Origin: Poa pratensis
Taxonomy: Eukaryota > Streptophyta > Magnoliopsida > Poales > Poaceae
NCBI GenBank assembly: GCA_947311845.1
Contig: CAMZMU010000027.1
Location: forward strand, 41,814,853-41,878,852
Length of the DNA stretch: 64,000 nt
Direction of reading: 5' to 3'
The notes below the pieces were generated by a model. That model searched no databases and was not told the DNA's origin. It was given only the letters and a program-made list of their open reading frames with translations. Of the stretch, positions 11,525 through 23,097 are shown piece by piece. The position numbers were made by a program, and so were the translations under genes. Position 1 is the first letter of the stretch. The number at the start of each line of letters is the position of its first letter.

Positions 11525-12055
11525 ATGGCGACCGCAGCAGCGCCGCCGACGACGATCGGAGAAAGGGTGGAGGCCGCGGGCACATCGCGTGTTTCGCTCG
11601 TGTCAAAGGCCGTCTATCTGCAGGTCTTCTCTGCAGCGTCGTGCTTGGCTCTGGCTCTCGCCTTCCAATCCACACAACCTCAGTTCTTTAGCAGCATCCC
11701 ATGGCGGCTGCCGCTGCTGGTCTCGTATTTCGTCTACGTCTCGGTGCTCTGTCTGATCCTCTGCTACATGGAGTTGTTCCTCCCGCGCGCGCCGGTGGCC
11801 GTCGAGGAGGCGCTCAAGATCGTCGGCCTCGGCGCTCTCGCCGGCGGTGTTCTCAACATCACGATGGGCTTCGTCCTGGGCCTCCCGATCCAAGACAGCC
11901 GTGTCGTGATGGGTTGCACGTGCTTCACGGCCGTGCTCATTGCTGGGCTCCTGGTGTTGTGGGCGTGGCTGGTTCGCGAGTATGGAGACGAGCCGTTGCA
12001 TCTATGGAAGAAGCGCCAGCGCGAAAATGAACCTACATCTAACAGCTGCATCTAA
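11525..12055 (+). CDS. Small four-helix membrane protein of unknown function
   Basis: Single-exon frame of 176 residues, starting at the first ATG after a good TATA box. Four hydrophobic stretches are visible: about residues 29-47 (VYLQVFSAASCLALALAF), 61-83, 94-118 (glycine-rich, ALAGGVLNITMGFVLGL) and 126-148 (ending LVLWAWLV). Both ends are polar. The tail LHLWKKRQRENE is basic and probably cytosolic. The layout resembles the small tetraspanning proteins that grasses encode in large numbers, but I do not recognise a named family and give no function. The gene lies directly downstream of the OVATE gene on the same strand but has its own promoter. GC-rich codon use is typical of a grass single-exon gene. 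Confidence 0.75.
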   Translation: MATAAAPPTTIGERVEAAGTSRVSLVSKAVYLQVFSAASCLALALAFQSTQPQFFSSIPWRLPLLVSYFVYVSVLCLILCYMELFLPRAPVAVEEALKIVGLGALAGGVLNITMGFVLGLPIQDSRVVMGCTCFTAVLIAGLLVLWAWLVREYGDEPLHLWKKRQRENEPTSNSCI

Positions 12056-12836
12056 GATACGGATATAGATTGAGTGACTTCATGAAGCATAGGGCCACCG
12101 TCCGACTTTGCCTATGTGAGTACCCACCGGTCAAGATCCAATTGACACGGGTGATCCAAATTTTAAACTCGGAATTTATATTTCCAGAAGAATTGAAAAC
12201 TCTAGTAACTCATACATGTTTTATTAAATATTCCTAAAAGTTCCGTTTCATCTGTATAAATGGTTTAGCCATACGGTATCAACAAGCAATTCACAAAAAA
12301 AGAAATACCACAGAAATTCAAAACTAGATTTACCTTTACTTGTAGGGAATTTGTTTTAGCTTATGACCAATTTGGTGTCGTCAAATAGTTATTTGCGTTT
12401 GTGAGCTTAATCTGGTGATCGCTGAGAGCCATGTCTTATCGTCTTTACATTCTCCACAAGGCCACACAACATGTTAGAATTTCTCGCGTAATTCTGGTGA
12501 ATTCTCAGTTGACTATGATATTATTAAGTCTTTGTCACCCGAGAAAAGTACAACAACAGTTTAAAAAGAAAAAGTAAAGTGTAACTCATTGCAGGTTTTA
12601 TCTAAATTTTTATTTTTATCTAATAATAATAAAAGCAGTAAGACTTCCACAGTTTGGTGTAACATTGAATTTGTCCATGAAATGTAAATAATTACCCAAT
12701 TATACCGTACCACCCGTAAGTCAGAAAAGATATTTCAATTATTTTTGTTGCTCTATCTGCTCCGTCTCGACTGCCTCCTGTTTCCCATCATCGCCATCTC
12801 CTCCCAGGCTCCACGCCAAACTCACGAATCTCCTCC
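12056..12836. other. 3' flank of the membrane-protein gene
   Basis: AT-rich non-coding sequence. I see no gene or element boundary here. Confidence 0.45.
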
Positions 12837-12844
12837 ATGGCTAG

Positions 12845-13038
12845 CAGGGACGGAGCCAGGGGGGGGGGGGGGCGCTGGGGCCATGGCCCCCCCCCCCCAT
12901 GGTGGAAATTTTTCGAAAATACCCCCTGTAAATTTTCAGATTTGACCCCAAACTTAGCTAAAATTACTCATCTGGCCCCTCCAAGGTTTTTCATATGCAA
13001 TTGGCCCCCCTTGTGTTTCGATCCTGGCTCCGTCCCTG
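12845..13038. mobile_element. hAT MITE (194 bp) with TSD ATGGCTAG
   Basis: The left end CAGGGACGGAGCCAGG and the right end CCTGGCTCCGTCCCTG are perfect complements. The flanking 8 bases ATGGCTAG are identical on both sides (12837-12844, 13039-13046). A G run and a C run follow the left end. This is a complete, recent-looking hAT miniature element. Its target site contains an ATG in a good context (CCATGGCT), so the insertion duplicated a possible start codon. Confidence 0.93.
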
Positions 13039-13046
13039 ATGGCTAG

Positions 13047-13877
13047 TCAACTCTGCTCCCGTGAGGCAGCGAGGACACCCACGGCCTGCCCTGAAGCACC
13101 AACCCCCGCCGCCTCTGCGAGACCCTCTCGCCAAATGTCGCCGCCTCTACGATTCCCCAATCGCTCACCTTCAGATCGAGACGTTTCTCCACCGGCGGAA
13201 TCAGCCGCTGCTTCTCCGGCGCAACGCATTGGAGTCTTCTTTGATCGCCATTCCCCGTCCTAGCTCTCCGTCCGCGTTCTTAACATTGGGGGCGAGTACG
13301 ATACAACATGTTTATGTAATTCTCAAAGTACACCACGAAATCAACGCCACGAAACTCGGAATGCTTCTTTGCCGTTGAGCTTAACTCTCACAAGAGAAGC
13401 ACATACGAGGATGATTCATGGCTTTTCGGCGAGAAGGAGGGCAGACGAGGGGAGAGTGGGTAGAAGCAGTAGCGGACAGCGGTGGTGCGCAGGAGCGTTG
13501 GTGAGTGGCAATACGGCATTTCGGCGAGGCGCCGATGGGTACTCTCCTTTGTTTCTACCTTCCGGAACTCAGGGCCACCGTGCCATGGTACGTGCTTCTC
13601 GACTTGGCAGGCATGAGTTCTCGCCGTTTCTTTTCGATGACGTGTTGTCTTGGCAAAAGTCAAGCGGAGCCTGGCGAAGTTTGGTCCAAATGGAGCAGAT
13701 TCATGATGATCTCCATGACCATATGGCACTTCATCGGTACCGACCAACACTAGAGATCTCGGTCTCGTTTTTTGTCCATAGGATTTTAGAGAAGAGGTCA
13801 AAGTTGATTGTAAATTGTTGTAATTTTCCTTTAAAGCTGAAATAAAGAACTCTACATTTTTTGTCCATAGGATTTTA
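13047..13877. other. Region between hAT MITE and OVATE fragment
   Basis: A moderately GC-rich stretch holds a 74-codon plus-strand frame starting at the duplicated ATG (13039) and other small frames, none recognised. The 20-base phrase TTTTGTCCATAGGATTTTAG occurs at about 13770 and again at about 13858, the second copy ending exactly where the OVATE-derived sequence begins, so it may mark a rearrangement junction. Confidence 0.4.
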
Positions 13878-14290
13878 GGAGACACTCCTGACGTGCTACC
13901 TCTCGCTCAAAGCCGATGAGCACCACGACTGCATCGTCAAGGTGTTCCGCCAGGTCTGGTTTGAGCTCCACCCTTCACGTGTCGTCGCCGTCCCCGCCGC
14001 GCAGCTGATCGAGCTTCCTTTCACGGAGTCGCCCGGCTTAAGTTCCATGTAATGTGTGTCGTTGGTTCATAATTGGCAAAGTACGGTGATTTCCCTACCA
14101 GTTGCTTATTTTCCTCTGTAAAACGCGACTCCTCTACCCACTCTTCGATAAAACAAACATTATCGGAAGAATGACGATGCACGTTCACCGAGTTATTCCG
14201 CTCTAACCATTTACGTTCTAAAATCTGAGACTTTCATTAGAACAGCGAAATCACATTGCGCTAGCAGCATTCGATATGGACCCTATTAGA
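13878..14290 (+). pseudogene. Truncated duplicate of the OVATE gene 3' end
   Basis: Sequence from 13878 matches the parent gene from 10526 through its stop codon, its 3' untranslated region and the flank to about 11365. The parent's MITE (10888-11315) is absent. The coding part is still open for the last 57 codons of the OVATE domain region (reading HHDCIVKVFRQVWFEL and a diverged tail) to a TAA at 14050-14052. Its frame is closed upstream by a TAG directly before the homology begins. One base fewer than the parent near the end changes the C-terminus. There is no N-terminal part and no promoter, so it is called a pseudogene fragment. Confidence 0.85.
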
Positions 14291-15657
14291 CATAAAGCTT
14301 TAGGATTAACATAAGCAGATCCTAGTCTCATCATTAACACCTAACCATATGAAATTAGGGGTGGCAAAATTGCTTGGCCGCCCGCCTTGCCTTTTTGAAG
14401 CTAGCAAAATTGCTCGGAGAGCAATCGTGCTCACCTCATGTAGAGGTACTTCGATGACAAACAAAACAATTCTGAATCGCTCTTATGCTACGATTTGGAC
14501 TGAGGATGTGGCGAGCCCTCTCGATCTGGTAGTGGCGTGGCAAAGGATCAGATGCGACCGTCTCCCATTGAAGAACGATTTAATTTAATTACATGTTTTT
14601 CGTTTATTAACATACGATGTTTTGTAGAGTATGTTCTCTACTTTCATTTTTGAATCGTGTATCCATCCGTGACTACTTATCATTGTATATGATACGTTCA
14701 CGTGCTGAATCTAGATCATTGATTAGTCAAGATTTTGGGATGCTAAATCTCCACCATTAATTGTCTTGTGTTTTAATTTTAATTATATAATAGATATACA
14801 GATGCATGTCATTCATATTGAACTCTTTTACTTCATCGCAATTCATTTGTAACCAAATGCATTTTTCTTTTTATTTTATACATAACCTTAAATACCACCT
14901 TTTAGGTATAATAAAATAATAATATAATCATGCTAGTATACAATAGGATACATATTTTTTATACAATCATAAGATTTATCGGTGTAAATACATTTCCTTG
15001 TGCTAATCCAATATTGCATTTTGTAGTGAACACTATTTTTTTGTTTCTTCGGTTTGGGATTGAGAAGAAATATTTTCTTGCCGTGTTTTTAATTAAATAT
15101 AATTAACCAAAATTATAACATTCATCGTAAAAAAAGTTATTTTTATTTGTATATTATATGTGTTATTCTTCATAATATCGCTAAATATCTACTTTACTTG
15201 ACAGAATGTTCTAGCGTTCTCTCGTGTTCTTTCGCTCCCTGGTGTGTGGGATGTGGATGGGTGTGGTGTTAATTAGTAGTTATCAATCAATTGTGTGTGT
15301 GATCTAATCACATATGCCATAATATGGATGAGTATTTAATATAATTATTTTCTATGATGTGGTATTGTCCAATTGATTTTTTACACTAGTAAGACTGGAT
15401 GTTCTGTCTTAAGGTAGTTTTAATTATGTCAATTGTCCAACTGTAATTTGTTCACCTAACACATAATCTTGGTTTCGAGTGTTATCTCTAGTGAAGCTGG
15501 GAACCACGGTCCATATTTAGACACCAAGTAGTTCATGCGCCATTGCCTCCGCTGTTACTGTTACCATTGCTCTCAAGTTACTGTTGCTTTCACATCACTT
15601 GTGTTACTAGTGCTTTTCTAGGTGTGGTTGAACTGACAACTCAGCTGCTAAGACTTA
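14291..15657. other. AT-rich intergenic region
   Basis: Very AT-rich from about 14590 to 15500, without a coding frame or clear element boundary. Confidence 0.5.
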
Positions 15658-15660
15658 TAA

Positions 15661-15953
15661 GGGCTTCTTTGATTCACATGGTTGACAAAGGAATTGTGTA
15701 GGATTCAAATCCTATAGGATTTTTCCTTCGAATCCGTTTAATTCATTGGATCATATCCTATAAGAAAATTTCCCATAAGAATTTTGTAGTACAAACCTTG
15801 TAGGAAAATAACATGAGGTCTAACCTCATGGAAAAATTCCTTTACCACAATCAAATGAAGTTGTCATTCCCATAGGATCCAACAAGACATGGCATCCTAA
15901 TTCTATGAGTTTTCTATTCCTACACTTTTCCTATCCTACAAATCAAAGGAGCC
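15661..15953. mobile_element. Tourist-like MITE, TAA duplication
   Basis: The left end GGGCTTCTTTGATTC and the complement of the right end (AATCAAAGGAGCC) form a terminal inverted repeat, with TAA on both sides (15658-15660 and 15954-15956). The interior contains the repetitive CCTATAGGATTT / CTATGAGTTTTCTATTCCTA phrases common to a large grass Tourist family. Confidence 0.82.
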
Positions 15954-15956
15954 TAA

Positions 15957-17573
15957 GTATTCTTTGTCTCTCGTTGTGTCGAATCAATAAATTTGGGTTT
16001 TACTTCCCTCGAAAACTGTTGCGACCCCCTACACTTGTGGGTCATCACTGCACCTGGTCCCGTCGATGTCATGGGAGAGCCGTGAGAAAGAGAAGCAATG
16101 CCCCGCCGCCACCTTCCTCGGCCGCGCGCGGCTTTGCCGGCGCTTCGCTCCGGCGACGGCGAAGCAGGGGAAGGGGTGGGGCGCCCTGGCGGCGACGGAT
16201 TTAGGGTTTCCCCTAGGAGCCGCCAGAGGAGGCGACGCGGGGGTGGTGGTGGTGGTGGGGGGGGGGGGGGTTCCCGCCCTACTCCACTTTTCAGTTTTTT
16301 GTTATTGCAACATGGTGTGAAGATGTTCGGTGACTACTTTAAGCTGAATAACAATTTCACTAGACTGGTTGGTATTTTGTCTATATAAGCCGGACAAAGG
16401 ACAGACACGGACTAATGGCACATGGGGACAAGCGCACGTGATATACAGAAAATTTTAAAAATTCAAAAATGTTTGTTTTTTATTTTTACGCTCGAATATT
16501 ACCAAGTATTCTACTTTTGTAATTAATTTGGCCGCAAAAAAAATTCGTTGACTTCTAGAAAAAAAAAATCTCTGACGAATATAGCGTGTATATAGCGTCT
16601 TTTTTGACAAATCTTTGACCCAGGTTGCAATTAATGTTATTTTCTGACACAATCTTTTTTACAGGTGCAATACTTGATAATATTTGCTCGACTGAAAGTT
16701 TTGTAACTTTTGAACCTTCCTTGAATTATTAAATTATTTTCTAGTATCGGGTGCAAACGTACCCGAGAGTCACTAAGTATTTTCGGACAAAGGACCCCCT
16801 AAACAACCAAAAAGATAGAAACATACACAATCTCAATCTTGTATGTTGAGCACACTTGTTCACCTGAACACCAAACAACAGTAGGGTTGTTACCCGTGTC
16901 CATCCAAGGGCCTAGACATGTATACATCACCGTGTTCATTATGTGTTACCCACTGTGATGAGGTCATAGGTTCTGGATAGGCACACAAAGGCTAAAAAAG
17001 AACCACTCGGCATAGGGCGCCAACTCGGGAATTCAACCACGAAGCAAAGGACCGAATGAACCATCTTCCCCTCTGTTCCCGAGCTTCTCAACGTAAGGAG
17101 ATGACATTGGGACATATTGATAGGGTTGGGATACATCATATGATAGATGTAAGAAATATCTCATTTACAAGAGAAAGCAAGGCCCCTAAAAAACAAGACA
17201 AAGCAACTACCTTGGGGTAGGGGGGAGGGGGGGGGGGGGGGGGGGGGTTGGATTAGGGTCGTCTGGTTCCCCTCAGTGCCTGATTCACCAGCAGGATCAC
17301 ATTATAATTAAGAATCTCAATTTCATATGATTAACAACCGTTCGAATGAGTACATCGTGTGAATTAGTGATTATTTGGCATGCTTGTCCATATTAGTTAG
17401 TGTACATTGCTTCAGTTGTTAGAAATTTTTCAGGTATTTTTAAAATATTTTAAAAATTAACCAAAATTTGATGGAAACTCATAGGAAGTGGTCAAAATTT
17501 TAAATCACTAATCTAAAATATATCAAAATATCACATAGTTCAAAATTTTCAATTACAGGAATATTTTGTTTAT
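15957..17573. other. Intergenic with poly-G tracts
   Basis: No supported gene. A GC-rich block at about 16040-16290 ends in a GGT/G-run repeat. A very long G run lies at about 17221-17247. Small frames in the GC-rich block lack recognisable domains. Confidence 0.45.
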
Positions 17574-17589
17574 TTAGAAAAGCACTGAC

Positions 17590-17761
17590 CATGAGGTCAC
17601 AGCGGTAACAGCTGCTGCCTTGTGACCATGAGGTCACGGGTTCAAATCCTGAAAACAGCCTCTTACAGAAATGCAGTGAAAGGCTGCGTACTAAATACCC
17701 AAAGTGGTCGGACCCTTCCCCGGACCCTGCGCAAGCGGAAGATATTGCACCGGGGCTGCCC
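17590..17761 (-). mobile_element. tRNA-derived SINE, Au-like
   Basis: A 172-bp unit flanked by a perfect 16-base duplication, TTAGAAAAGCACTGAC (17574-17589 and 17762-17777). It contains a polymerase III B box (GGTTCAAATCC, 17639-17649) with an A-box-like stretch upstream (about 17595-17605) when read on the plus strand. Its 3' part (GTGGTCGGACCCTTCCCCGG, then CTGCGCAAGCGG and a GGGCTGCCCTT end) is the pattern I associate with the Au SINE of Triticeae. The sense strand is plus; read the strand field with that in mind, because the promoter boxes are on the given sequence. The family name is from memory. Confidence 0.78.
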
Positions 17762-17777
17762 TTAGAAAAGCACTGAC

Positions 17778-18256
17778 TCATGGGTCCATTGATCAGATCT
17801 AAGAATTGATATATGATTTGTACCTGTGTGCAACCTATTATACGAAATAGTTGGCGGTTCCAGAAAATATATAAAACGAGTAGTTTGCGCAAAAGTGGCA
17901 GCAATAGTTGCTGGTTTATGCAGTTTCCTCTCTTAAATTGACCACGCTTTAGGAAAAAAAAAGTGGCTAACCACTGCATAGTCACGTCCAAAAGAATTTT
18001 CATGCGAGGGGAAAGTGTGAGAGAGGGAGAAACATTGTCCTCCTCTACCGCAAGCAAAACTACCAGTATCAGCCGACGGAGGAAGCTGGAAGCCAACTGC
18101 GCAGGAAGTCGTCGTCACGAGGTTGCTGGATTTTGACCTGCTACCGAAATCCAGCAGGCTAGCTGCACCCCTCTTTGCCGCGGCCGCGCCACGCCGCCGA
18201 TGAGATCCAGGCCGCCCAGATCCAAGCCCTTATAGAACCGGCGACAACCAGCGCCC
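17778..18256. other. Promoter and 5' leader region of the translocator gene
   Basis: Non-coding. CT-rich and GC-rich sequence increases toward the ATG at 18257. CTTATAGAA at about 18228 is TATA-like but very close to the start codon. Confidence 0.4.
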
Positions 18257-21200
18257 ATGGGGGACTGCGTCGTGGAGAACGGCCACGCCCACCCGAAGGA
18301 GGAGGACGCGGCGGAAGTGGCCGTCGAGCCCGCGGAGGGCGCCCGCGAGCCGCAGGAGGTGGGTGGCGGGCAGAGGAAGCAAGGAGGGATACGCAGGGAG
18401 CCGTCGTTCTCGCGTTGGTGCAAGGACCCCTCCGCAGCGTCCAATGCCCCCGTCGGCGCCGCTTCGCCAGCCTCCGCATCGAGCGACGATGATTCGGAGG
18501 AGTTCGAACTGCCGCTTCTGCCATCGGCCGCCGCTGGCTCGGGCGGTGCCGGCCACCACTTGCCGATGGATATCGAGGCGGGAGCGGCGGCGGGATCTGA
18601 CGACCTCCCGGTCTCGCCGTGGCTGATCGCGAAGATTATATTTCTGATAGCGAGTTGGTACACGCTGAGTACATGCTTGACGCTGTGAGTAACTCGTTTT
18701 TCTCGTTATTTGAGAACGGATGCTTTGGGGAAGCTGTTGTCGGGCACACGTTTGATGCTAACTAATGTTCTCTGCGTGCATCCTGTGCGTGTGTTCAGGT
18801 ATAACAAGGAGATGCTTGGGAAGCACATGTGGAAGTTCCCTGCGCCGTTCCTGATGAACACGGTGCATTTCACGATGCAGGCTGTGGCGTCGAGGGTGAT
18901 CCTCTGGTTCCAGCACCGGGGTCTGGAGGCAGAGCGCAATACAATGTCATGGAGAGACTACTTTCTGCGAGGTGGCTACTGTGTTGTTTTAAAGTTATGT
19001 TGCTGATGCGTGCAGGAATTGTTTTGTCCTTACATTCAGTCAGGAAGTGCCATGGAAATCGTCTAGCTTGGTGCTTACAATTATAGCAACTTTGTGTATT
19101 CTGGACTTTTTGTGGGATATACATATGTAGTACTAGTAGTGTTAAATAGCTGGGTTTTGTTAAACCTGGTAAGATGACATAAAAAGAAGGGTATGTTCAA
19201 GGTCGACCTCAGTTGGAAAGCACTAAACATGGATGTATATAGGTTCTTTTCGGGAGTGGGGCAAAAAATCCTATCGGCCAATTAACAGAACAAACAACTT
19301 GCTAAATTAGATTATGAAGTAAAATGCTGACGTAAGATTGAAGTAAAATTCAACTGTTGTGCTCCATGCGAATCTAAGCTGCTACAGAGCCACATGGGCT
19401 CAAAATAGAGTTTAGCTCTACACTTCGTGACTTAATTGACTTTCAGTTAAGTTGGATCATGACCTATAACATTTCATACTGGATAATAGTGTTTTATTGG
19501 ATAAATCTATGTAATCAACGAAGGTAGGATAGACTAGATTTTTGTTCTACTTACAAATATGTCTGAATAAATTTTTAGTTCTTATTGTGTTATCATTCTT
19601 AAAACTCAATTGTTTTTATAGTGATATATATAATAATTTGAAATTTTCTCTGCAGTTGTCCCTACAGCTTTGGCTACTGCTCTTGATATTAATTTGAGCA
19701 ATATTTCACTTGTTTTCATTACTGTGACATTTGCTACAATGGTACATTTCATTCCATGTGAGTTTTTATTTTCTGTGCTTCTTACTTAATGTTTGGACTT
19801 CTAATTTATTGCTTTCAATTATTGCAGTGTAAATCTGCTGCTCCAATTTTCATTCTTCTCTTTGCTTTTCTATTCAGGTAAGCTCAGTTGATGGTTCCTT
19901 TTCAGTAGTGTATTCCTTTTTGTCTACTGGTCTAGCAACTTCATGTGTTCGTTGCATTTGAGTATCAGTTACAGAATATTATCCTGAAGAAACTGAGCCT
20001 CCTTCTGACGTTCTCTAATGGCTTTCACCCCCTATATTTGTTCCATGTACGTTTTAAGTAGCGAGATGCAAATGTCATAACTGCAAGAAACAGCATTGGG
20101 TAGTATCTTGCTTAACCATCAAATCATACAGTACTGCCTCTTGACATTCTGTTGGCCTTTTCATGTCTTATGCAAATCATAGTGTCTTTACGTAATTTGT
20201 CTTTCTGAATGCTAATACACTGCAGCTATTTCTATTTTATCGATCCATGTGCTTCTGTTATGCCCGTATCATTTATGTGTTATAAATTGAAGATTTCTCT
20301 TTTTTGTTCTGAAGACTAGAGAAGCCGAGCTTTAACATTATTGGAATCATGCTAATTGTTTCATTCGGAGTTCTACTGACAGGTAAAGGAATACATCAAC
20401 ACCTTTTACTAACGTATTCAAAATTATATGCTTCTGTGCTTTAGATGTTTCGTGCTGTAATTTGTGCTTACTATTGCGTTTTAATTCTACTGTCACATTG
20501 TTTGAAATTTGTCTTATGATTCGTTATTTTAACTGTGGACTGTGGTACTTTCTTGCAGTTGCTAGAGAGACAGAATTTAATCTTTGGGGATTTATATTTA
20601 TCATGCTTGCTGCTGTTATGTCTGGTTTCCGCTGGTGCATGACACAAATTCTGCTCCAGGTTTGTTATTGTATTGTACTTTCATTTTTTTATACTATCTC
20701 TATTAGTAAATGTTGGTGATTTGATGTGGTATGCTATTAATCCTGACTAAACTTTTGTTTACTCCTTCCTGTATGGATCTGCCAATTCTGCTGAAGAAAG
20801 AGGAATATGGTATGCACTGTCTAAGCATTTTCTCCACTGAGATTAGCTTTATAAATTGCAGGCACATAGTATTTGATTAGCAAGCTTGGTTTTTGTTTCA
20901 AATATGATTTATGGAGTAGGGAACTGAAACAGTTATGTGATTATGAACTATAGGGTGTGCATTGTCTTCTTAAAAATATCAAAACGATAATTTGGAATGT
21001 GATTTGTTCAATGAACTAATATGCAATGCAACATCTTTTACAACATCATTCTTTATTGTGTTACGCAGGACTAAAGAATCCTTTTACCTTAATGAGTTAT
21101 GTTACCCCGGTGATGGCAATAACAACCGCAATTCTCTCCATTGCCATGGATCCATGGCATGACTTCAGGGCAAGTCATTTTTTTGATAGCCCGGCTCACA

Positions 21201-22411
21201 TACTAAAAAGCAGCTTGTTGATGCTTCTAGGTGGTTCTTTGGCCTTCTTCATGGTATGGAGCGTTACTTTTTCATGGGAATTTGAACATTTACTCCACAG
21301 AATTTTATCTTACATTTTCTCATGCACCAAGGATACCTGCAAGAAATCCTTTATTTTTTATTGCAGTCAATAAAAAATCCATTGTTGGTTCCTTCCTTAC
21401 TATTTCATTTTGTCATGCACCGAGAATACTTGCAATGAGTCCTTCGCCAGTCAATTAATCGTTGGTTTGTTCTTAAGACATGCTTACCAACTATTCTTGT
21501 TGGGAACTTCTGCATCTATTTGTGAGATAATCACATGATTTGTTCTTTGAAGGTTTTGACAGAATATGTTCTAGTTTCTGTAACAAGTGCTGTGACAGTG
21601 ACCATAGCTGGGATTGTTAAGGAAGCTGTCACAATTTTGGTATGTTATCTCACAAGCTATAATGATGTTCTAAAAATTCATATATGTTCATCTTTATTTG
21701 TGCGACTTGTAATGACAAAAAAAACCGGACAGGTTGCTGTGCTTTTCTTCAATGATCCATTTACCTGGTTGAAGGGACTTGGGCTGGCAACAATAATATT
21801 TGGTGTCAGTCTATTCAATTTGTACAAGTGAGTTGAACTTCCATTTTCGTAGGTCCAGTTTTATTTCCGAGCAAGTAGCAGGAGCCCTAGGTTCAGTATT
21901 TTTACTGTTCCAAGTTATCTGATTACCTGTTCATATTTGAAAAATCACTAAATTGACTTCGAATTTCTCATAATGTTGATAACTTGAAGTCAGCTTCACA
22001 TGCCAACTTTATTTTGGGAGTAAATTGTTCAAGAGGCGCTAAACTTGTTTCAGTACTTCATAAGTCCATCAATCTACATTTTACGACTTGCAAGTCAATG
22101 AACTTGCTATGTCATGCCACTTTATACATAGAGAACTGTGACAAGACTGATCACCAAAGGATTTATAAGAACAGTCTGATCAAATTATTGAGACTATAAA
22201 CGTAGTAGAAGTATCAGTCCAGTTTTTTTATGTTTTTATATGCTGATTGGACAATATGTTCTAACTATTAAATTGTGATACGTGAAGGTATCATAGGTTC
22301 AAGAAAGGTCATCACAGTAAAGATGTTGACCCAAATTTCCAATCTTCCAATGGTGCCTCCAAATATGTTATCCTTGATGATGATACTGAAGATCAGGATG
22401 ATACAGGCTGA
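18257..22411 (+). CDS. Sugar-phosphate/nucleotide-sugar translocator (DMT/TPT family)
   Basis: Eleven exons by canonical GT-AG borders: 18257-18684, 18799-18971, 19656-19741, 19828-19877, 20315-20382, 20559-20659, 20797-20809, 21069-21253, 21553-21639, 21733-21827 and 22288-22411. They total 1410 bases and 469 residues, with the frame kept throughout. After an acidic, disordered N-terminus of about 120 residues come roughly ten hydrophobic segments typical of the triose-phosphate translocator branch of the drug/metabolite transporters. Conserved blocks include PTALATALDINLSN, FITVTFATMCKSAAPIF, MSGFRWCMTQILLQK, GLKNPFTLMSYV and LTEYVLVSVTSAVTVTIAGI. These match the plant group typified by Arabidopsis At1g06470. 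It is probably an endomembrane antiporter; the substrate is unknown. Exon 7 is only 13 bases. The tail is hydrophilic and acidic. No damage is visible. Confidence 0.93.
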
Positions 22412-23097
22412 TCTAAATATGAAAGGTAGGCAATTAGAAAAAAAAAATCATTCTTTGCTACCAGTTTGACATTTGCACTCAGTTATGTTTTTTTCCTTTC
22501 TTAGAGAGCAGAAATTTCATGGACTTTTTTATCCTCCACAGAAGGCTGCTATCGTGATCTTAGTTTCAGAGACACACTAGTTATTGTGTGTTCTTCCACG
22601 GCTTTGTGGAGTTGTGCATGAGCTTGACCATGGGATAGATCATATCGCTGATTGAGAAGACACACCGATACAAGTAGAAGCAGAAAGATTTTGTCACTCC
22701 GAAACAAAATGGTGCATATCAGCGAATATGATTTAACTACACCTAGAGCTGTGCAGAAATTGTATACTAGTATAAATGAAGAATATTTTACCAACCGCAT
22801 TCACTCGAAGTGTGAAGAGCTCAATTTTGGTGCAAGTCCTGAGTCTTCCATGGAAAAGTTTACCGTCCGAATATATGTTTGTTGATACATGTGCTGTATA
22901 CAGTTTCCCGCATTAATGTTGTTAGCTCAATAGCTACATGAGAAAGTGTAAATATTTCCATATCTTCTTTGTTGAGCGAAGTCTTTTCGCTTTTAAATCT
23001 CTCTTTTGCTGTAGTAAGTTAGAACCTGGTGCCAAGGTCATTCCCGTGGAAACCGAGATCCCGTCAATGCGCCATGATTAATCGCGGGCTTCGATGT
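22412..23097. other. 3' untranslated region and downstream flank of the translocator
   Basis: Non-coding AT-rich sequence follows the stop at 22409-22411. The transcript end cannot be fixed by eye. No other gene seen. Confidence 0.5.

Noticed and set aside
17590..17761. tRNA gene
   Set aside because: A B box is present but there is no cloverleaf; the flanking duplications and Au-like 3' end indicate a SINE.
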